Shown piece by piece: positions 47,040 through 58,723 of a DNA stretch of 64,000 nt (position 1 is its first letter; each line of letters starts with the position of its first letter). Position numbers and translations under genes: made by a program. Location: NCBI GenBank assembly GCA_030765055.1, contig CM060950.1, positions 462,299,689-462,363,688 of the forward strand, read 5' to 3'. Source of the stretch: Mantis religiosa (taxonomy: Eukaryota; Arthropoda; Insecta; Mantodea; Mantidae). The notes beneath the pieces were generated by a model. That model did not search any database and had not been told where the DNA came from. It saw only the letters and a list, made by a program, of their open reading frames with translations.

Positions 47040-48183
47040 AAGTTTTTGTTAAAAAATATTATCATTAGTGCCAGTTACAGTAGCTTCACCAAAAAGAAAA
47101 GTCCCATAAACTTTCCGCCGGGATACGGCACAAAAGACATTCACTTTAGGGGAATCTCGTTGCATTTGTACCATCTCGTGAGGTGTTTCTGAGCCTCAGA
47201 TGAGCACATTATGTGTGTTAACATGTCCACTAAGGTTAAAGGTCGATTCATCATTGAAGACAACACGATCCATAAAATCGTCATCGTCATGAAAGATGTC
47301 ATTTGCGAAGTTGGCACGTAGCCCGTGGTCTGTCGGCTTTAGATCCTGTAATAACTGTAAACGGTAAGGACGTAGCCGTAAGCGTTTTCTTACAACTTTC
47401 CAAAGAGTCGACACAGGAACTTGTAATTCACTACTAGCCTTCCGGACTGATTTCTTTGGGCTACGAGTGAACGACTCTCTCAACAGTCTCTTCACTTACT
47501 CTTGGTCGTCCTGTGCTCTTCCCTTTACAAAGGCAGCCGGCACTTCCTTTGGATCAGAGGGCATGTCGGAATTCCATACAATGAAGTCGCCGATCGCCTG
47601 GCAAAAGAGGGACTCACCCAAGGTACCTTCCAAGGCATCCAACTGCCCTACACGGATTTCTTCCCGGTCCTTCATCGTGACGGCTATTGTCGCTGGAATG
47701 ACGCCTGGATTCGTTCGCAGTCCATCAAAGACAAACACTACGCCGCCGTTCAGACGCATCTATCCACGACCCCTTGGTTCTCCAGCTTCAGGATTGCACG
47801 TTGACATCGCACCTCCATCATTAGAATGCGACTTGGACATGGATGTTACCCTGCGCATCTACGCCGACTACGTATCATCGATTCCCCTGATTGTCCTGAT
47901 GACCCAGGCGAAACCGCTGACCTCAATCACCTCCTGTTCAGTTGCTCTCGCTACCGAGCCCACCGTTCTTCCTTCCTCCGCCGCCTACTTCAGCAGTCTG
48001 TTCCTTTTCCCGCTAGCGTCAACACCATATTACAGTTATGCCACAAACCTGTATACCAAGCTCTTCTACAATTTCTTAAAGAAAGTGATCTACAGATCTA
48101 GTCTCCTCCCATCCTCTTAATTTTCCTTACATTATTTTTCTAATTTTTCCCCACGATGGCCATATGGGATTTTACCGAAGGCC

Positions 48184-48214
<31 letters not shown>

Positions 48215-48450
48215 GCGGGTATCTTCAAACTAATGATTACATCTACGAACGTTATTATCATTAGAAGGATCACAACCAAACTTAATGCGGAACACACGTT
48301 GCACAGTAACTACAGATTCGGTCTTTGCAAACTGCAAAACACAAAACGCTTTCTGTTTACTAGTCGCCATCATTACTACTACCGCTGTCTAGCGGATTTC
48401 GGCAGAAACATTGCAGGCACATGTGCACTGGTGCCAACAAACAAAACTGT
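47040..48450 (-). pseudogene. Tc1-like transposase (DUF4817-type N-terminus) split by a LINE
   Basis: Read leftward from 48378: TSKQKAFCVLQFAKTESVVT, VQRVFRIKFGCDPSNDNN and RCL, then the LINE at 47538-48207, then CKGKSTGRPRV and RESFTRSPKKSVRKASSELQ, LRLRPYRLQLLQDLKP and VFNDESTFNLSGHVNTHN, and finally VQMQRDSPKVNVFCAVSRRK with VYGTFLFGE. NDEST holds the first catalytic aspartate region. The C-terminal third is missing at about 47040. This arrangement is common in insect Tc1/mariner-like relics. Confidence 0.85.
47538..48207 (+). mobile_element. 5'-truncated LINE with RNase H and poly(A), 9-bp target duplication
   Basis: The coding part includes FLWIRGHVGIPYNEVADRLA, an RNase H C-terminal motif, then YPAHLRRLRIIDSPDCP with GETADLNHLLFSCSRYRAHR, the zinc-knuckle-like tail of ORF2. 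A frameshift separates them. The 3' end is a run of A at 48184-48210. AAAGGCAGC flanks it at 47529-47537 and 48208-48216. This LINE is of a different group from the CR1-like copies, having an RNase H domain and true poly(A). Confidence 0.9.
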
Positions 48451-48598
48451 TTGAGGTGCTTTTTCATTTGACATATCATTTATAACTACAAGTTGAATGT
48501 AATAAATATTATAAAGAGTTAAAACACCTATATAAATTTATATACAACCTGTATAGTTTACCGAGACAGTATTTGCTGCTTATGGGTCACGAAATATA

Positions 48599-49883
48599 CG
48601 AGGGCTGTTCATTAAAGAATTATCACACTTTTTTTGACAACGTACCTTTACTCAACCTCATAATTTTAATGGTCCTTCACAAAATAGTCTCCCCTGAATG
48701 CGATGCTTTGTCCCAGCATTTCTGCCAGTCTTCAGAGACATTCTGGAAACCATTTTTGAGAGATCCTTCAGAATCGCCTCCGCAGCCTTCACCACTGCTT
48801 CTGATGATGGATAATGCCTCCCACGAAGGCGTTTCTTCAAGTTAGGGAATAGAAAAAAGTCACATAGGGCTAAATCCGGGCTATAGGGAGGATGAGGAAT
48901 GCACTTCACGTTGATTTTTGCAAGATATTCGGCAACAACATTGGCAATATGCGGCCGTACATCCAGCCTGCTTCACGGATATGTGGTCTTTTGCGCCTGA
49001 TATGGTCTTGCAATGTTTTCAGGACATCTCTGTAGTATTGTCAAGTTACTGATGTGTGTGAAGGTACAACATGCTGATAAACCATTCCATGAATATCAAA
49101 GAATGAGATGACCATAACTTTCACAGCAGAAGCAACCACTTTTGCTTTTTTGTAGGTTTGTGATGAAGTAGATTTCCACACTGAGCTCTACTGTTTGCTC
49201 TCAGGATCAAAATGACGTAGCCAAGTTTCATCAGCAGTGATTACGTTTGAAAGAAACTCCGGATCTTCCTCTAAGATCAACTTTAACTGCATGCAGACCT
49301 GCATGTGAATGTCTTGTTCGGGAATCAAGAGTTTTGGAACCCATCGCGCACAAACACGTCTCATGTGTAATGTTTCTGTCACCAACGTTTGCGTGGCACC
49401 CAATGAAATGTTCAGTATTTCAGAAAGTGATCTTAAGGTAATTCATCGATTCTCTATCACAATGGCAGCAGTAGTGTTGATGTTTTCTTCCGTAAGAGCA
49501 GTTACTGGAGTACCGGGTCCACCTTCCTTTGAAATTGATTGTCTCCTCTCTATAAGCGTTTTAAACCACCTTCGAGCTGTGCTGTAGGGAAGAACAGACT
49601 CTCCATAGACCTCCTGTAACATTGTATAGGCCTCAACTGAAGATTTGTTGAGACGAAAGCAGAATTTCAAAAGCCGCATATTGTTCCTCGCGTGTTACCT
49701 CCATTACAGCGGTAGGCGATACTGAACATATCTGACCTTGCCTTTCTCACAGGTGGGAACCAGGAGTACCAACAATGAAACTACTACGGCGTGTTTGTTT
49801 CACAGAATATAATAAGATTAAATTTTAGTGCGAAAAATTATGACCGTAAAACATTATGATTATTCTTTATTGAACAGCCCTCG
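48599..49883 (-). mobile_element. Mariner-family transposon, second copy with clean TIRs
   Basis: The ends CGAGGGCTGTTCATTAAAGAA and inverse CGAGGGCTGTTCAATAAAGAA are flanked by TA (48597-48598 and 49884-49885). The transposase relic on the minus strand has RLLKFCFRLNKSSVEAYTML, YSTARRWFKTLIERRQSISK, MRRVCARWVPKLL, FLSNVITADETWLRHFDPES and PPYSPDLALCDFFLFPNLKK. The second aspartate block is lost to a deletion near 48960. It is the same family as 12432-13561. Confidence 0.9.
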
Positions 49884-49885
49884 TA

Positions 49886-51136
49886 TTTCCTGTGAAATCT
49901 CGCCAATTATTGCATTTTTGGGTGTATAGATTACTACAGATGTGTGGTTAAAAATGATGCTGCCAAGATGGATCGCAATTACTGTCAAAATACGTGAGAA
50001 TGTAATACTTTGCATATTCAAGTTGTATTCTGTTCAGCGAAGCCAACAACGTGGCGGAATGTAAATTCCATCAGAAGTCCCTCAGTTGGCAAATTCTTCG
50101 GAAACAATCTGTGTTCCCAGGAATTGTTGGTGAGGAGACGGTGTCCTTTGCCAAAGGGGGGAAAAATGATAGACACATTCCAACACAAATGACATGCAAC
50201 ATGTCCTGATGTTGGCCCGGAGACTTCGGTGCCTTGCTGCGCGCATTAATTAAAACAATGCTCTGAAGAAGTGTCTCCTTTCGCTTTTGAATATTAATGA
50301 GATGTACCACTGTGACCATTGCATGCAAATTAATTCAGTCAACAGCCCGATTATTCAAGTAGTCATGAAATTTAATGTGGAGAAGATACTTGCAGATAAC
50401 GATGAATGACTGCTTCTGTGTTCGCAACATTTGAAGCTGTATGTTCCTGTACACAAGGAAACAGATCAATCGGAGTACGTGAACGAATGGATTTGTACAG
50501 CTTCGTCTTCTCCAAGCCCAGTGGCGGCTGATGGATACATTTAGGAGTGTGCTACATAGCTACCCATTGTTAAAAAAAATACTTAGGGCAGATGCGCCCA
50601 GTACCGCAGGGTGTCAGTATCTCGTAGTTGCCGATAGATAGTAGACGCTCATGGTGTGTATTTAGACAAAAAAATCTGCTCATCTTCTGTCATGGCATCT
50701 AGAGGCTATACCAGAGCACAAGTGTCCGCAAATTTTGTTTATTTTCTGACCTTCTTTATCTATTTCATTTAGATTGCATAATCTGTGCAGATATATCCTA
50801 ACTTATCCTATACCTACTCTAACCTATAGCTACCGGAAACCAGTAGCTTTACAGATTTTCTATCACAATACATATTACACTATAAATCCTACTGTAAGTC
50901 TAAGTCTAACATTCTATCCGACTATCGATTGTTATCATGATCCGATGTCCAAATCTATTCGACTGGAATTATAGTGTAGCCACTTTCTCTGACGAGAGAT
51001 CGGTCTTCGGTCCATGTCTTAAGTCCACATTAGTCGAACTCTTCTATATCTTCCTCCCTTCTGGTCATGGAAACGGTTCCCATTCTCCATTATTGATGTC
51101 CAATATTGCCTGCTTCGATTTATTCTGTGCGGTGTT
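49886..51136. other. Unrecognised non-coding stretch
   Basis: Short frames only, no family features, no repeats. Confidence 0.4.
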
Positions 51137-51320
51137 AATTGTTGTTCCAATTGATCCCTCACTTCTTGTTGTTCCTTTGCCTCTTCTTCCTAATTTGTAA
51201 TACTGGGTTGTCTTTGCCTAAATCTTTCCGACCTTCTTGGTGTTGTTCCTATTGTAATTGATCCCGTTTGCCCCTCACTTCTTGTTGTTCCTTTGCCTCT
51301 TCTTCTTGTATTGTAATACT
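51137..51320. repeat. Two-copy tandem duplication, about 118 bp
   Basis: CCTCACTTCTTGTTGTTCC, TTTGCCTCTTCTTC and TTGTAATACTG appear in the same order at about 51157 and 51273, each preceded by TTGTTCC...AATTGATCCC. Confidence 0.85.
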
Positions 51321-51589
51321 GATCAGTGTTTAAAACATTGTTTCATTAGTTCTAAGACATTTTTATTTTGTTGTGATAATCTCTAGAGAGCGTTTTGAAA
51401 AGTATATTATGTTACCGTGTTCTGTTTTTATCTCAAAAATAGAACAATTATGATAAGAATAAGTATCTTGTGATTTATTACGCAGTTCCTTTTCCTTTCT
51501 TTAGAAATATGTATTTATTTACGTTTGTCCGGTAATGGGAAACACGCTTTGAGATACGCTGTTTACACTGATATTAGACTTGGTCTGTG

Positions 51590-51660
51590 GTCTAGGCCTA
51601 TAACCCTTAGGCTATATACGGCTAGTGTGAAGAAATGATTAATTTTTATCAATTAACTAA
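51590..51660 (-). repeat. Element C outer tip, solo
   Basis: AGGCTATATACGGCTAGTGTGAAGAAATGATTAATT (read in parts) matches the tip seen at 8290 and 58690. No body is attached. Confidence 0.65.
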
Positions 51661-53610
51661 AGCTATAAACATTTGTTTATGGATGTTTTGTCTATTTTAA
51701 AGCAGTCATGTTTTGTGAAATCTAATTAATTTTTCTTTGTTTTAAACCATCAATTCATAATACCCAACTATTTCATATTAACCTCCATTTGTAACATTTT
51801 GATTTTGTAACGACAAAAAGAATAACAGGCATTTTTTCAAATGACAGTTCGTCACAGTTATAGTATGTACTCATGATTTGGCGATTTTTATAAACTAGTT
51901 CAGTTAGTTTAGAAATGTAAATGGTATTCCATAATACCCTCCTCTCATCTACCTAGTTTTGAGGCGAAAACTCGATATGAAGTGTTAATTATGTAACATT
52001 GACTTGACATTAGGTTATCTAACCGGTAGGGAAAGTTAAGATAAACTAATTTATGTATAGCGTTTACGCATTTACAAATTCTTAATTGTTATTTTGAAAA
52101 AAGAAGTTATACTTGAAAAGTTTTTCTTACGCACTTAGAAGAAAGAATTTTTTTTCTAAAACTGTTAAGGTTTACTCGCAGAGCACTATTAATAAATGTT
52201 TCAAATGAAACGGTATGTTACACGAAGGGAGGCAAGAATTATTTATAGCATGGAATGGTAACTTGTGTTGCATAATAACACGCAATTCATCATGACTTTA
52301 AACAAACACGGTCGTCTTACATTCCGTGACTGGCCTCGTGGGTTACGGAACAAAACGGTACAACCGAGATAAACCGCGTGGCTAGTCACTACTCTTTGTT
52401 TTTGTTTTGGAACAGTCTACCTAAAGCCGGGCATTCTAGTTAAATTAAACTAAAAATTGAACTGCAGTTAAGTTTATATCCTTCTGGTTAAGTATTGTGT
52501 GTTTCAAATGGCATCATGTTTGTCCTTGAGCGCTACTAATCGGAGTGCTGCGGTGTTGTCGTATTGCATTCCCCCTAAGTGGTGTGTGACGAGCGTCAAA
52601 CTAATCAATCTCTAATAAATACTATCCACGCTAAGAAAAAAGTTCAGATTTTTCCAAAACTGATCCATGAGGAAGGAGAGAGCAATGTATCTAACATAAC
52701 CTAAAAACCGCATATTTTTGGCTCAAATAATTTTCCTAATACAAATAAATAAAGTAGATACCATTATATTATAACAATGTATTGTGGCATAAGCGCTGTA
52801 ATGAATATCATTATTGGTTGACATGTATGCGTGAACGTATATTTGAAATTACTCAGAACTGAAACGTAAACATTTGACATGACGTGATAAAAGAAATATG
52901 TACTTTGAATAAGCCAAGGTGTTTGTTAAATTCGACGAGAGGAAACGATATACTTCTTGCTGGTCTGGCAGAACGTGTCTGGTCACATATATTTGTGTAT
53001 GAATGGTTCGTAATCTCTATTTACTCTAGAGAGTTCAAAGCGGCATTATTCAATTACTCTTCCATGAAAAAGTGTATCCGCTGATCAATGAGACGCGATG
53101 CATCTTCACACTTACTACTGCTAGAACAATCCAATAGAGTTAATGTGGGCTCAAATTATGTTGGAAACAGAAGTATTTTTAAACTGACTGACATTCAATG
53201 ACTTATTCACGAAGAAATTGACAAGGAACACAACAAGACTGGGGAAACTGTGTGAGACATCAAATAAACTATAAGAAGGCGACTTTTGGAAAGAAATAGC
53301 ACGTGACGAGATTTTGAAACCTATCATCATAAATTTGCAGTACTCAGACGTTGAAGACAATGCCAATGACGAATTATCTCTTAACGTAAGTAACATTCAC
53401 AGCTATACGGATGCACCGCTGTTATTTTCGTTGGATTAGAAAAAATAAGTAATTCATAAACTATAATTAACTTTAAACTAAATATTTAAAACATTTGTGT
53501 AATATACGAATATTCATGTTGCAAGTGTGATTTCAACAACTGCATTCTTAAAAAACTTTGGAAAATTCAAATTGCGTTCTCTTACTTCTAGCGGCATGAA
53601 CACTCGCAAG
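51661..53610. other. Unrecognised non-coding stretch
   Basis: AT-rich, with only short frames. No tRNA-like boxes, inverted ends or protein motifs recognised. Confidence 0.4.
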
Positions 53611-53655
53611 CATGCGAGAGGGAGGGAGAGAGAGAGAGAGAGAGAGAGGGGGGGA
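53611..53655. repeat. (GA)n microsatellite
   Basis: GAGAGGGAGGGAGAGAGAGA-type run, ending GGGGGGAAA. Confidence 0.9.
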
Positions 53656-53989
53656 AATATAAAGAGTGGGGATGACGAGGTGGCAACGGTGAAGGCTGTA
53701 ACGCATCTGATTCGCTACAGACGAGAACTCTTCCCATTTGAAGCACATAATAGTTGTATGGCTACCTGAAAACGATCAATAAACTTCTTAATGACAGCTC
53801 CGAGGTCGTTTAAGCCTGAAATGACCATCGACTATTGCCATACCGGGACATTGTCCCTTACTGGGATATGATAGGATTCTTTAAAAATGTAATACTTCAA
53901 AAATTTGTGAACTGATGATACAAAATGTAATGAAAAGGATATGGAAGTTAATACCATAAATTAAAGTAGTAGTGTTTTAGAGCAAGTAA

Positions 53990-54440
53990 ATTATTTTCTT
54001 AAGAGCGATAATCACTTTAAAGTGCACAGCTTCTTTTTAAACTATGAGCCTCCTACACTAAAGGTAGTGAACAGTGACCCAGATCTGCCAGATTTTAATA
54101 AAACTATGTTCCACACTTTCCTAAAATATACTGGGTTTCGGTTTTCATAAAGAAATAAAATTGGCGTGATAAGTGACTGGGAAGTCATTGTGGTGTGGAG
54201 AAGATGTTACCTGAGACCTGTGAGACAATTTTGTGTAGAAGGGTACACAATTTATTACTTAAACAAAACCTGGGTAAATGAGGGACATGTCATTTCAAAG
54301 GCTTGGACAGACACAACTGCATAGTCAAAGAAAGATGCATTTTTTCCTGGGCTTTACAAAGGTTTAAATAATCCAACTGGCAAAGGTAAGTGCCCCATCA
54401 TTTTGCATGTTGGCAGTGATAATAGGTTTCTTAATGGAGG
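53990..54440 (+). pseudogene. IS630-type transposase relic
   Basis: One frame from about 54225 gives GYTIYYLNKTWVNEGHVISK, AWTDTT, a stop, then SKKDAFFPGLYKGLNNPTGK and GKCPIILHVGSD. The layout YYLDETWVNxGH...GKGKxxIxLHxGS is known in insect IS630/Tc1-like transposases. The catalytic D-E pair of the first block reads N-K here. Upstream 53990-54220 carries weakly readable N-terminal sequence. Confidence 0.7.
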
Positions 54441-55315
54441 ATATTAACTCAGATTTACTTAAGTTTTTACTCACAAAATTATATTCCACAACCTTTCTTT
54501 AGCAGCTTCTTTCATTACTTGATTTAGTTTATTTAGTAAATATGAGCTCAGTGCATTTTTTAACCCTGCACTGCTTCAGAGGAAGATATAAGAGTTAAAA
54601 TGTAAACAGCTGAAGGCAGAGAGCTTCAACCACGAGTTCATTGGCAATGTTTATGTGCATTCCCACTTTAAGCCTCAAGGGACTATACACACAACAAATG
54701 AATGAACCAATGACCAACCAAAATAGCCAGATGGATGTATACACCAAAACAGAATTCTGCAGTTTTTCAAATTCTTCCCCTCAAATTATGCTCTTACAGA
54801 ATTTATGAGCCTCAATGATGTGAAACATGCAACACAGGTTCTATTTCCTATGGCAAGAAACTGTTCTAATTGCTGTTGCAATTCTAAAGCCATAACTTTG
54901 GTCTGTGCTTAGGTCATTGGCCACTTCAGTGCTTAGCTGAGGAACATCAGGGCCATAGCATTCACAGTAAAATCAAGATTTATTAACTTCCGGACCTAGT
55001 AAATTAGGAACAACTTGAAATGACCCTGAAAAAGCTAAAAAAAATAGAAAACTAACAGGTAGTGATAGAATAAATAACGAATTATTAAAATAGTCTAAGA
55101 ATTTTAAAACAAGACTCCTCAGCCTACTAAACAAATGTTGGCTCAGTAAAACTGTACTTGAAAAATGGAATATATATCAATAGTTAAACTAATATTTAAA
55201 AATGGCGATAGAACAAACTGAAAACAATCGAGACATGTGTTTACCAGGGACCGACCTGAGGCATTGTTATGACGGTGCCATAAATAAATGAATAAATAAA
55301 TAAGTAAGGAAAGAT
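54441..55315. other. Unrecognised stretch; AAAT/AATG microsatellite at the end
   Basis: No recognised coding frame. An AAATAAATGAATAAATAAAT-like run lies at 55281-55305. Confidence 0.4.
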
Positions 55316-55426
55316 AGAGTCAGACTTAAAAATTCAATGCCATAGCCAGGATTTGAACCTGGGATCTTCTGGTCTCCGTCCAGCCGCTCTAACCCTTCAG
55401 CTACTATGGCCAACGTGCCGACATAA

Positions 55427-55920
55427 AGCCCGCCTTGTAAGCGTGGTGGTAGCATATCTGCCTCACGTTCAGATGGTCCCGAGTTCGAATCTCGCTCAGG
55501 ATAAGGTTTTTTACGGGGTTTTCCCTTATCCTGTAAGACGAATGCCGGGTTACTCTAAGCTCCATGGACCTCGGACTCATTTGAGCATGCGTCCGCGCCG
55601 TGGATCAGTGGTTAGACCGCTTGGCTCTCACCAAGGCGGTCCGGGTTCGATCCGAGGCGACCGCAAAGTGAGACTTGTGGTGAACAATACGGCGCTGGGC
55701 GGGTTTTCTCCGGGATCTCCGGTTTCCCCCACCATCTCATTCCACCGGTGCTCCATGTTCATCTCATGTATCATCAGTGGCATCGCCTGCGGTGCCGTAT
55801 GTAGTAAAAGCGGGCGTTAAACACTACACATTCACATTTCATTCATTTGAGCATCATTTCATCCATTCCATTCATCATCCGATATGACTTAACGTTGGAG
55901 GACGTAAATTACATAAAAAA
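55427..55920 (+). repeat. SINE-A inserted in element C
   Basis: Head at the left (GTAAGCGTGGTGGTAGC, then GAGTTCGAATCTCGC), tail AACGTTGGAGGACGTAAATT with short poly(A) at the right. The target duplication TGCCGACATAA lies at 55416-55426 and 55921-55931. Confidence 0.93.
55589..55842 (+). repeat. SINE-B inserted in the SINE-A
   Basis: GTGGATCAGTGGTTAGACC (box A-like) and GGGTTCGATCCGAGGCG (box B-like), ending GCGGGCGTTAAACACTACAC. The target duplication TCATTTGAGCAT lies at 55577-55588 and 55843-55854. Confidence 0.93.
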
Positions 55921-56079
55921 TGCCGACATAACATTAAATTCTCCAACTGACTCGTGTTTCTCCCGGTAAACCACTAGGAGTTCTCATAAACACATGAGAC
56001 AACTACCTTAATGGCGACTTACTATGCTGTAAGTACTTTAAGGCCCGGGCTTTATAGTTCGGACCACTATTAGGTACAA

Positions 56080-56325
56080 TTAATGGAAATTATGTTCTTT
56101 CACACTAGCCGTGTGTAGGCTAAATTGTGGAAAGATAGAGTCAGACTGAAAAATTCATGTCATAGCCGGGATTTGAACCAAGGATATCCTGGTTGTCGTC
56201 CAGCCACGCTAACCCTTGAGCTACCATAGCCAACGTGCCGACATGATCCTTGTTTCAAATCCCGGCTATGGCATTGCATTTTTCAGTCTGACTCTATCTT
56301 TCAGAACCTTTACTCTGTAAGGTTG
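56080..56325. repeat. Short element C copy with both tips and tRNA-like arms
   Basis: It has the tip AATGGAAATTATGTTCTTTC at the left, then GGGATTTGAACCAAGG and its inverse TTGTTTCAAATCCCGG separated by only the module, and closes with TTTTTCAGTCTGACTCTATC. The body between the arms is deleted. Confidence 0.8.
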
Positions 56326-56636
56326 TTAAATTATAAGAATTCTTTCCTCTTTTTAATTTCAGAATTCGCACGTGTGCGTCTTTTCATGAAATATTCTAAT
56401 TTCAAAACAGGCCGGGATCTAATTGCCTTGGGCTAATGGGTTGTTGACTGAGTTCAGCTAACTGCTTTAGCTACGCTGACTTAGTTATAACTAATTACAG
56501 GGCCTCAACGCCTAACCTGCCTGTCTAATGACTTCTTATCCACTGACATTACAGGCTCATGTTAACATACACAGACCATTTCAGTTACTTATCTCCCATC
56601 ACTTCTTTATAAAATTCCTGATCTTACAAGCTAATT
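56326..56636. other. Unrecognised non-coding stretch
   Basis: Nothing recognised. Confidence 0.4.
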
Positions 56637-56637
56637 T

Positions 56638-57740
56638 ACGAGGGCTGTTCAATACCTTCGTACCTCTACTCATCCTCATAATTTTTATGCCCCTTCTCAA
56701 AATAGTCTCGCCTGAATGCGATGCACTTGTCCCAGCGTTTCTGCCAGTCTTCAAAGACATGCTGGAAACCATTTTTAAAAGATCCTTCAAAATCGCCTCC
56801 GCAGCCTTCACCACTGCTTATGATGATGGATAATGCCTCCCACGAAGGCGTTTCTTCAAGTTAGGGAATAGAAAAAGGTCATTGACATTCCATTTTTTGA
56901 GAGATCCTTCCAAATCGCCTCCGCAGCCTTCGCCACTGCTTCTGATGATGGATAATGCCTCCCACGAAGCCGTTTCTTCAAGTTAGGCAATAGAAGAAGA
57001 TCATTGACATTCCATTTTTTGAGAGATCCTTCCAAATCGCCTCCGCAGCCTTCACCACTGCTTCTGATGATGGATAATGCCTCCCACGAAGGCGTTTCTT
57101 CAAGTTAGGGAATAGAAAAAGGTCATTGACATTCCATTTTTTGAGAGATCCTTCCAAATCGCCTCCGCAGCCTTCGCCACTGCTTCTGATGATGGATAAT
57201 GCCTCCCACGAAGGCGTTTCTTCAAGTTAGGCAATAGAAGAAGGTCATTGACATTCCATTTTTTGAGAGATCCTTCCAAATCGCCTCCGCAGCCTTCGCC
57301 ACTGCTTCTGATGATGGATAATGCCTCCCACGAAGCCGTTTCTTCAAGTTAGGCAATAGAAGAAGGTCATTGACATTCCATTTTTTGAGAGATCCTTCCA
57401 AATCGCCTCCGCAGCCTTCACCACTGCTTCTGATGATGGATAATGCCTCCCACGAAGGCGTTTCTTCAAGTTAGGGAATAGAAAAAGGTCATTGACATTC
57501 CAGTTTTTGAGAGATCCTTCCAAATCGCCTCCGCAGCCTTCACCACTGCTTCTGATGATGGATAATGCCTCCCACGAAGCCGTTTCTTCAAATTAGGCAA
57601 TAGAAGAAGGTCATTGACATTCCATTTTGAAGCATCCTTCAAAATCGCCTCCGCAGCCTTCACCACTGCTTCTGATGATGGATAATGCCTCCTACGAAGC
57701 CGTTTCTTCAAGTTAGCCAATATAAGAAGGTCATTGACAT
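56638..57740 (-). pseudogene. Mariner end fragment expanded into a ~122-bp minisatellite
   Basis: The left tip CGAGGGCTGTTCAATA and the C-terminal coding part match the mariner copies at 12432 and 48599. From about 56880 the segment coding for NLKKRLRGRHYPSSEAVVKA, AEAI and KDLSK is repeated head to tail seven to eight times (ATTGACATTCCATTTTTTGA at 56881, 57003, 57125 and so on). Units alternate between a GGCG...GGGAATAGAAAAAG type and a GCCG...GGCAATAGAAGAAG type. The N-terminal part and right end are absent. Confidence 0.92.
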
Positions 57741-57861
57741 TTCTCTTTATTGTGAGTAATAGAACGTAAACCATCAATAAATGAAATGTAATAATACTTA
57801 AATATTAGAATTACCACATATTAAAATGACGTTTTGCATTTATTTTCATTTACAACTTATA

Positions 57862-58125
57862 GGTTATGTGGAAACGTAGAGTCAGACTGACAAATTCAAT
57901 GCCATAGCCGGGATTTGAACCACGTATCTTCTGGTTTCCGTCCAGCCGCTCTAACCATTGAGCTACTATGGCCAACGTGCCGATATGACATTAAATTCTC
58001 CAACTGACTCGTGTTTTTCCCGGTAAACAACTTAGGAGTTCTCATAAACATACGAGACAACTACACTTACTATGCTGTAAGTGCTTTAAGGCCCGGGCTT
58101 TAAGTTAACCACTATTAGGTCAATT
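57862..58125. repeat. Element C copy
   Basis: GTCAGACTGACAAATTCAATG, GGGATTTGAACCACG, the body with AAATTCTCCAACTGACTCG, and GGCCCGGGCTTTAAG. It adjoins the next copy. Confidence 0.8.
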
Positions 58126-58128
58126 AAT

Positions 58129-58723
58129 GGAAATTAATTGTTCTTTCACGCTGGCCGTGTGTAGGCTAAATCGTTCCCGGACGACCGCAAAGTGAGATTT
58201 GTGGTGGACAACACGGCGATGGGGCGGGTTTTCTCCGGGACCTCTGGTTTCCCCCTCCATCTCATTCCACCGGTGCTCCATCTTCATCTCATGTACCATC
58301 AGTGTCACCACCTGCGGTGCCGTATGTAGTAAAACCGGGCGTTTAACATTACACATTTCATTTGTAGGCTAAATTGTGGAAACGTAGAGTCAGACTGAAA
58401 AATTCCATGCCATAGTCGGGATTTGAACCACGGGTCTTCTGGTTGCCGTCCAGCTGCTCTAACCATTTAGCTACTATAGCCAACGTATCGATATGACATT
58501 AAATTCTCCAACTGACTCGTGTTTTTCCCGGTAAACCACTTAGGAGTTCTCATAACCACATGAGACAACTACCTTAATGGCGACTTACAACATATAAATA
58601 CTTTAAGGCCCGGGCTTTGATCCGTGGTTCAAATCCCGGCTATGGCATTGAATTTTTCAGTCTGCCTCTACGTTTCCACAATTTAGCCTACACACGGCTA
58701 GTGTGAAAGAATAATTAATTTCC
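58129..58723. repeat. Best-preserved element C copy, long TIRs each with a tRNA-like module
   Basis: The tips GGAAATTAATTGTTCTTTCAC (left) and the inverse of AATAATTAATTTCC (right) are followed inward by GTGTAGGCTAAAT, GTGGAAACGTAGAG, CAGACTGAAAAATTC and GGGATTTGAACCACGG, and by the inverses in the right arm. This gives inverted repeats of more than 100 bp. Each arm includes a box B-like GGTTCAAATCCCGGC; only the left has a box A-like word as well. A SINE-B split the left arm. Confidence 0.85.
58172..58362 (+). repeat. 5'-truncated SINE-B inserted in element C
   Basis: It starts within box B (GTTCCCGGACGACCGC) and ends GGGCGTTTAACATTACACAT. The target duplication TGTAGGCTAAAT lies at 58160-58171 and 58363-58374. 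Confidence 0.92.

Larger units (their letters stand above)
55318..56058. repeat. Element C copy holding a SINE-A that holds a SINE-B
   Basis: The element C part resumes across the insert: arm and start of body at 55318-55426, remainder from 55921 (TGCCGACATAACATTAAATT) to AGTACTTTAAGGCCCGGGCT. Three layers of insertion can be read from clean target duplications. Confidence 0.92.

Noticed and set aside
47467..48120. 217-codon plus-strand frame across the LINE insertion
   Set aside because: It runs in the wrong phase across the junction of transposase and LINE. The true LINE frames are at 47502-47804 and 47826-48101.
53100..53420. Possible host exon (frame 53396-53151)
   Set aside because: Short, low-complexity, no splice context or family features.
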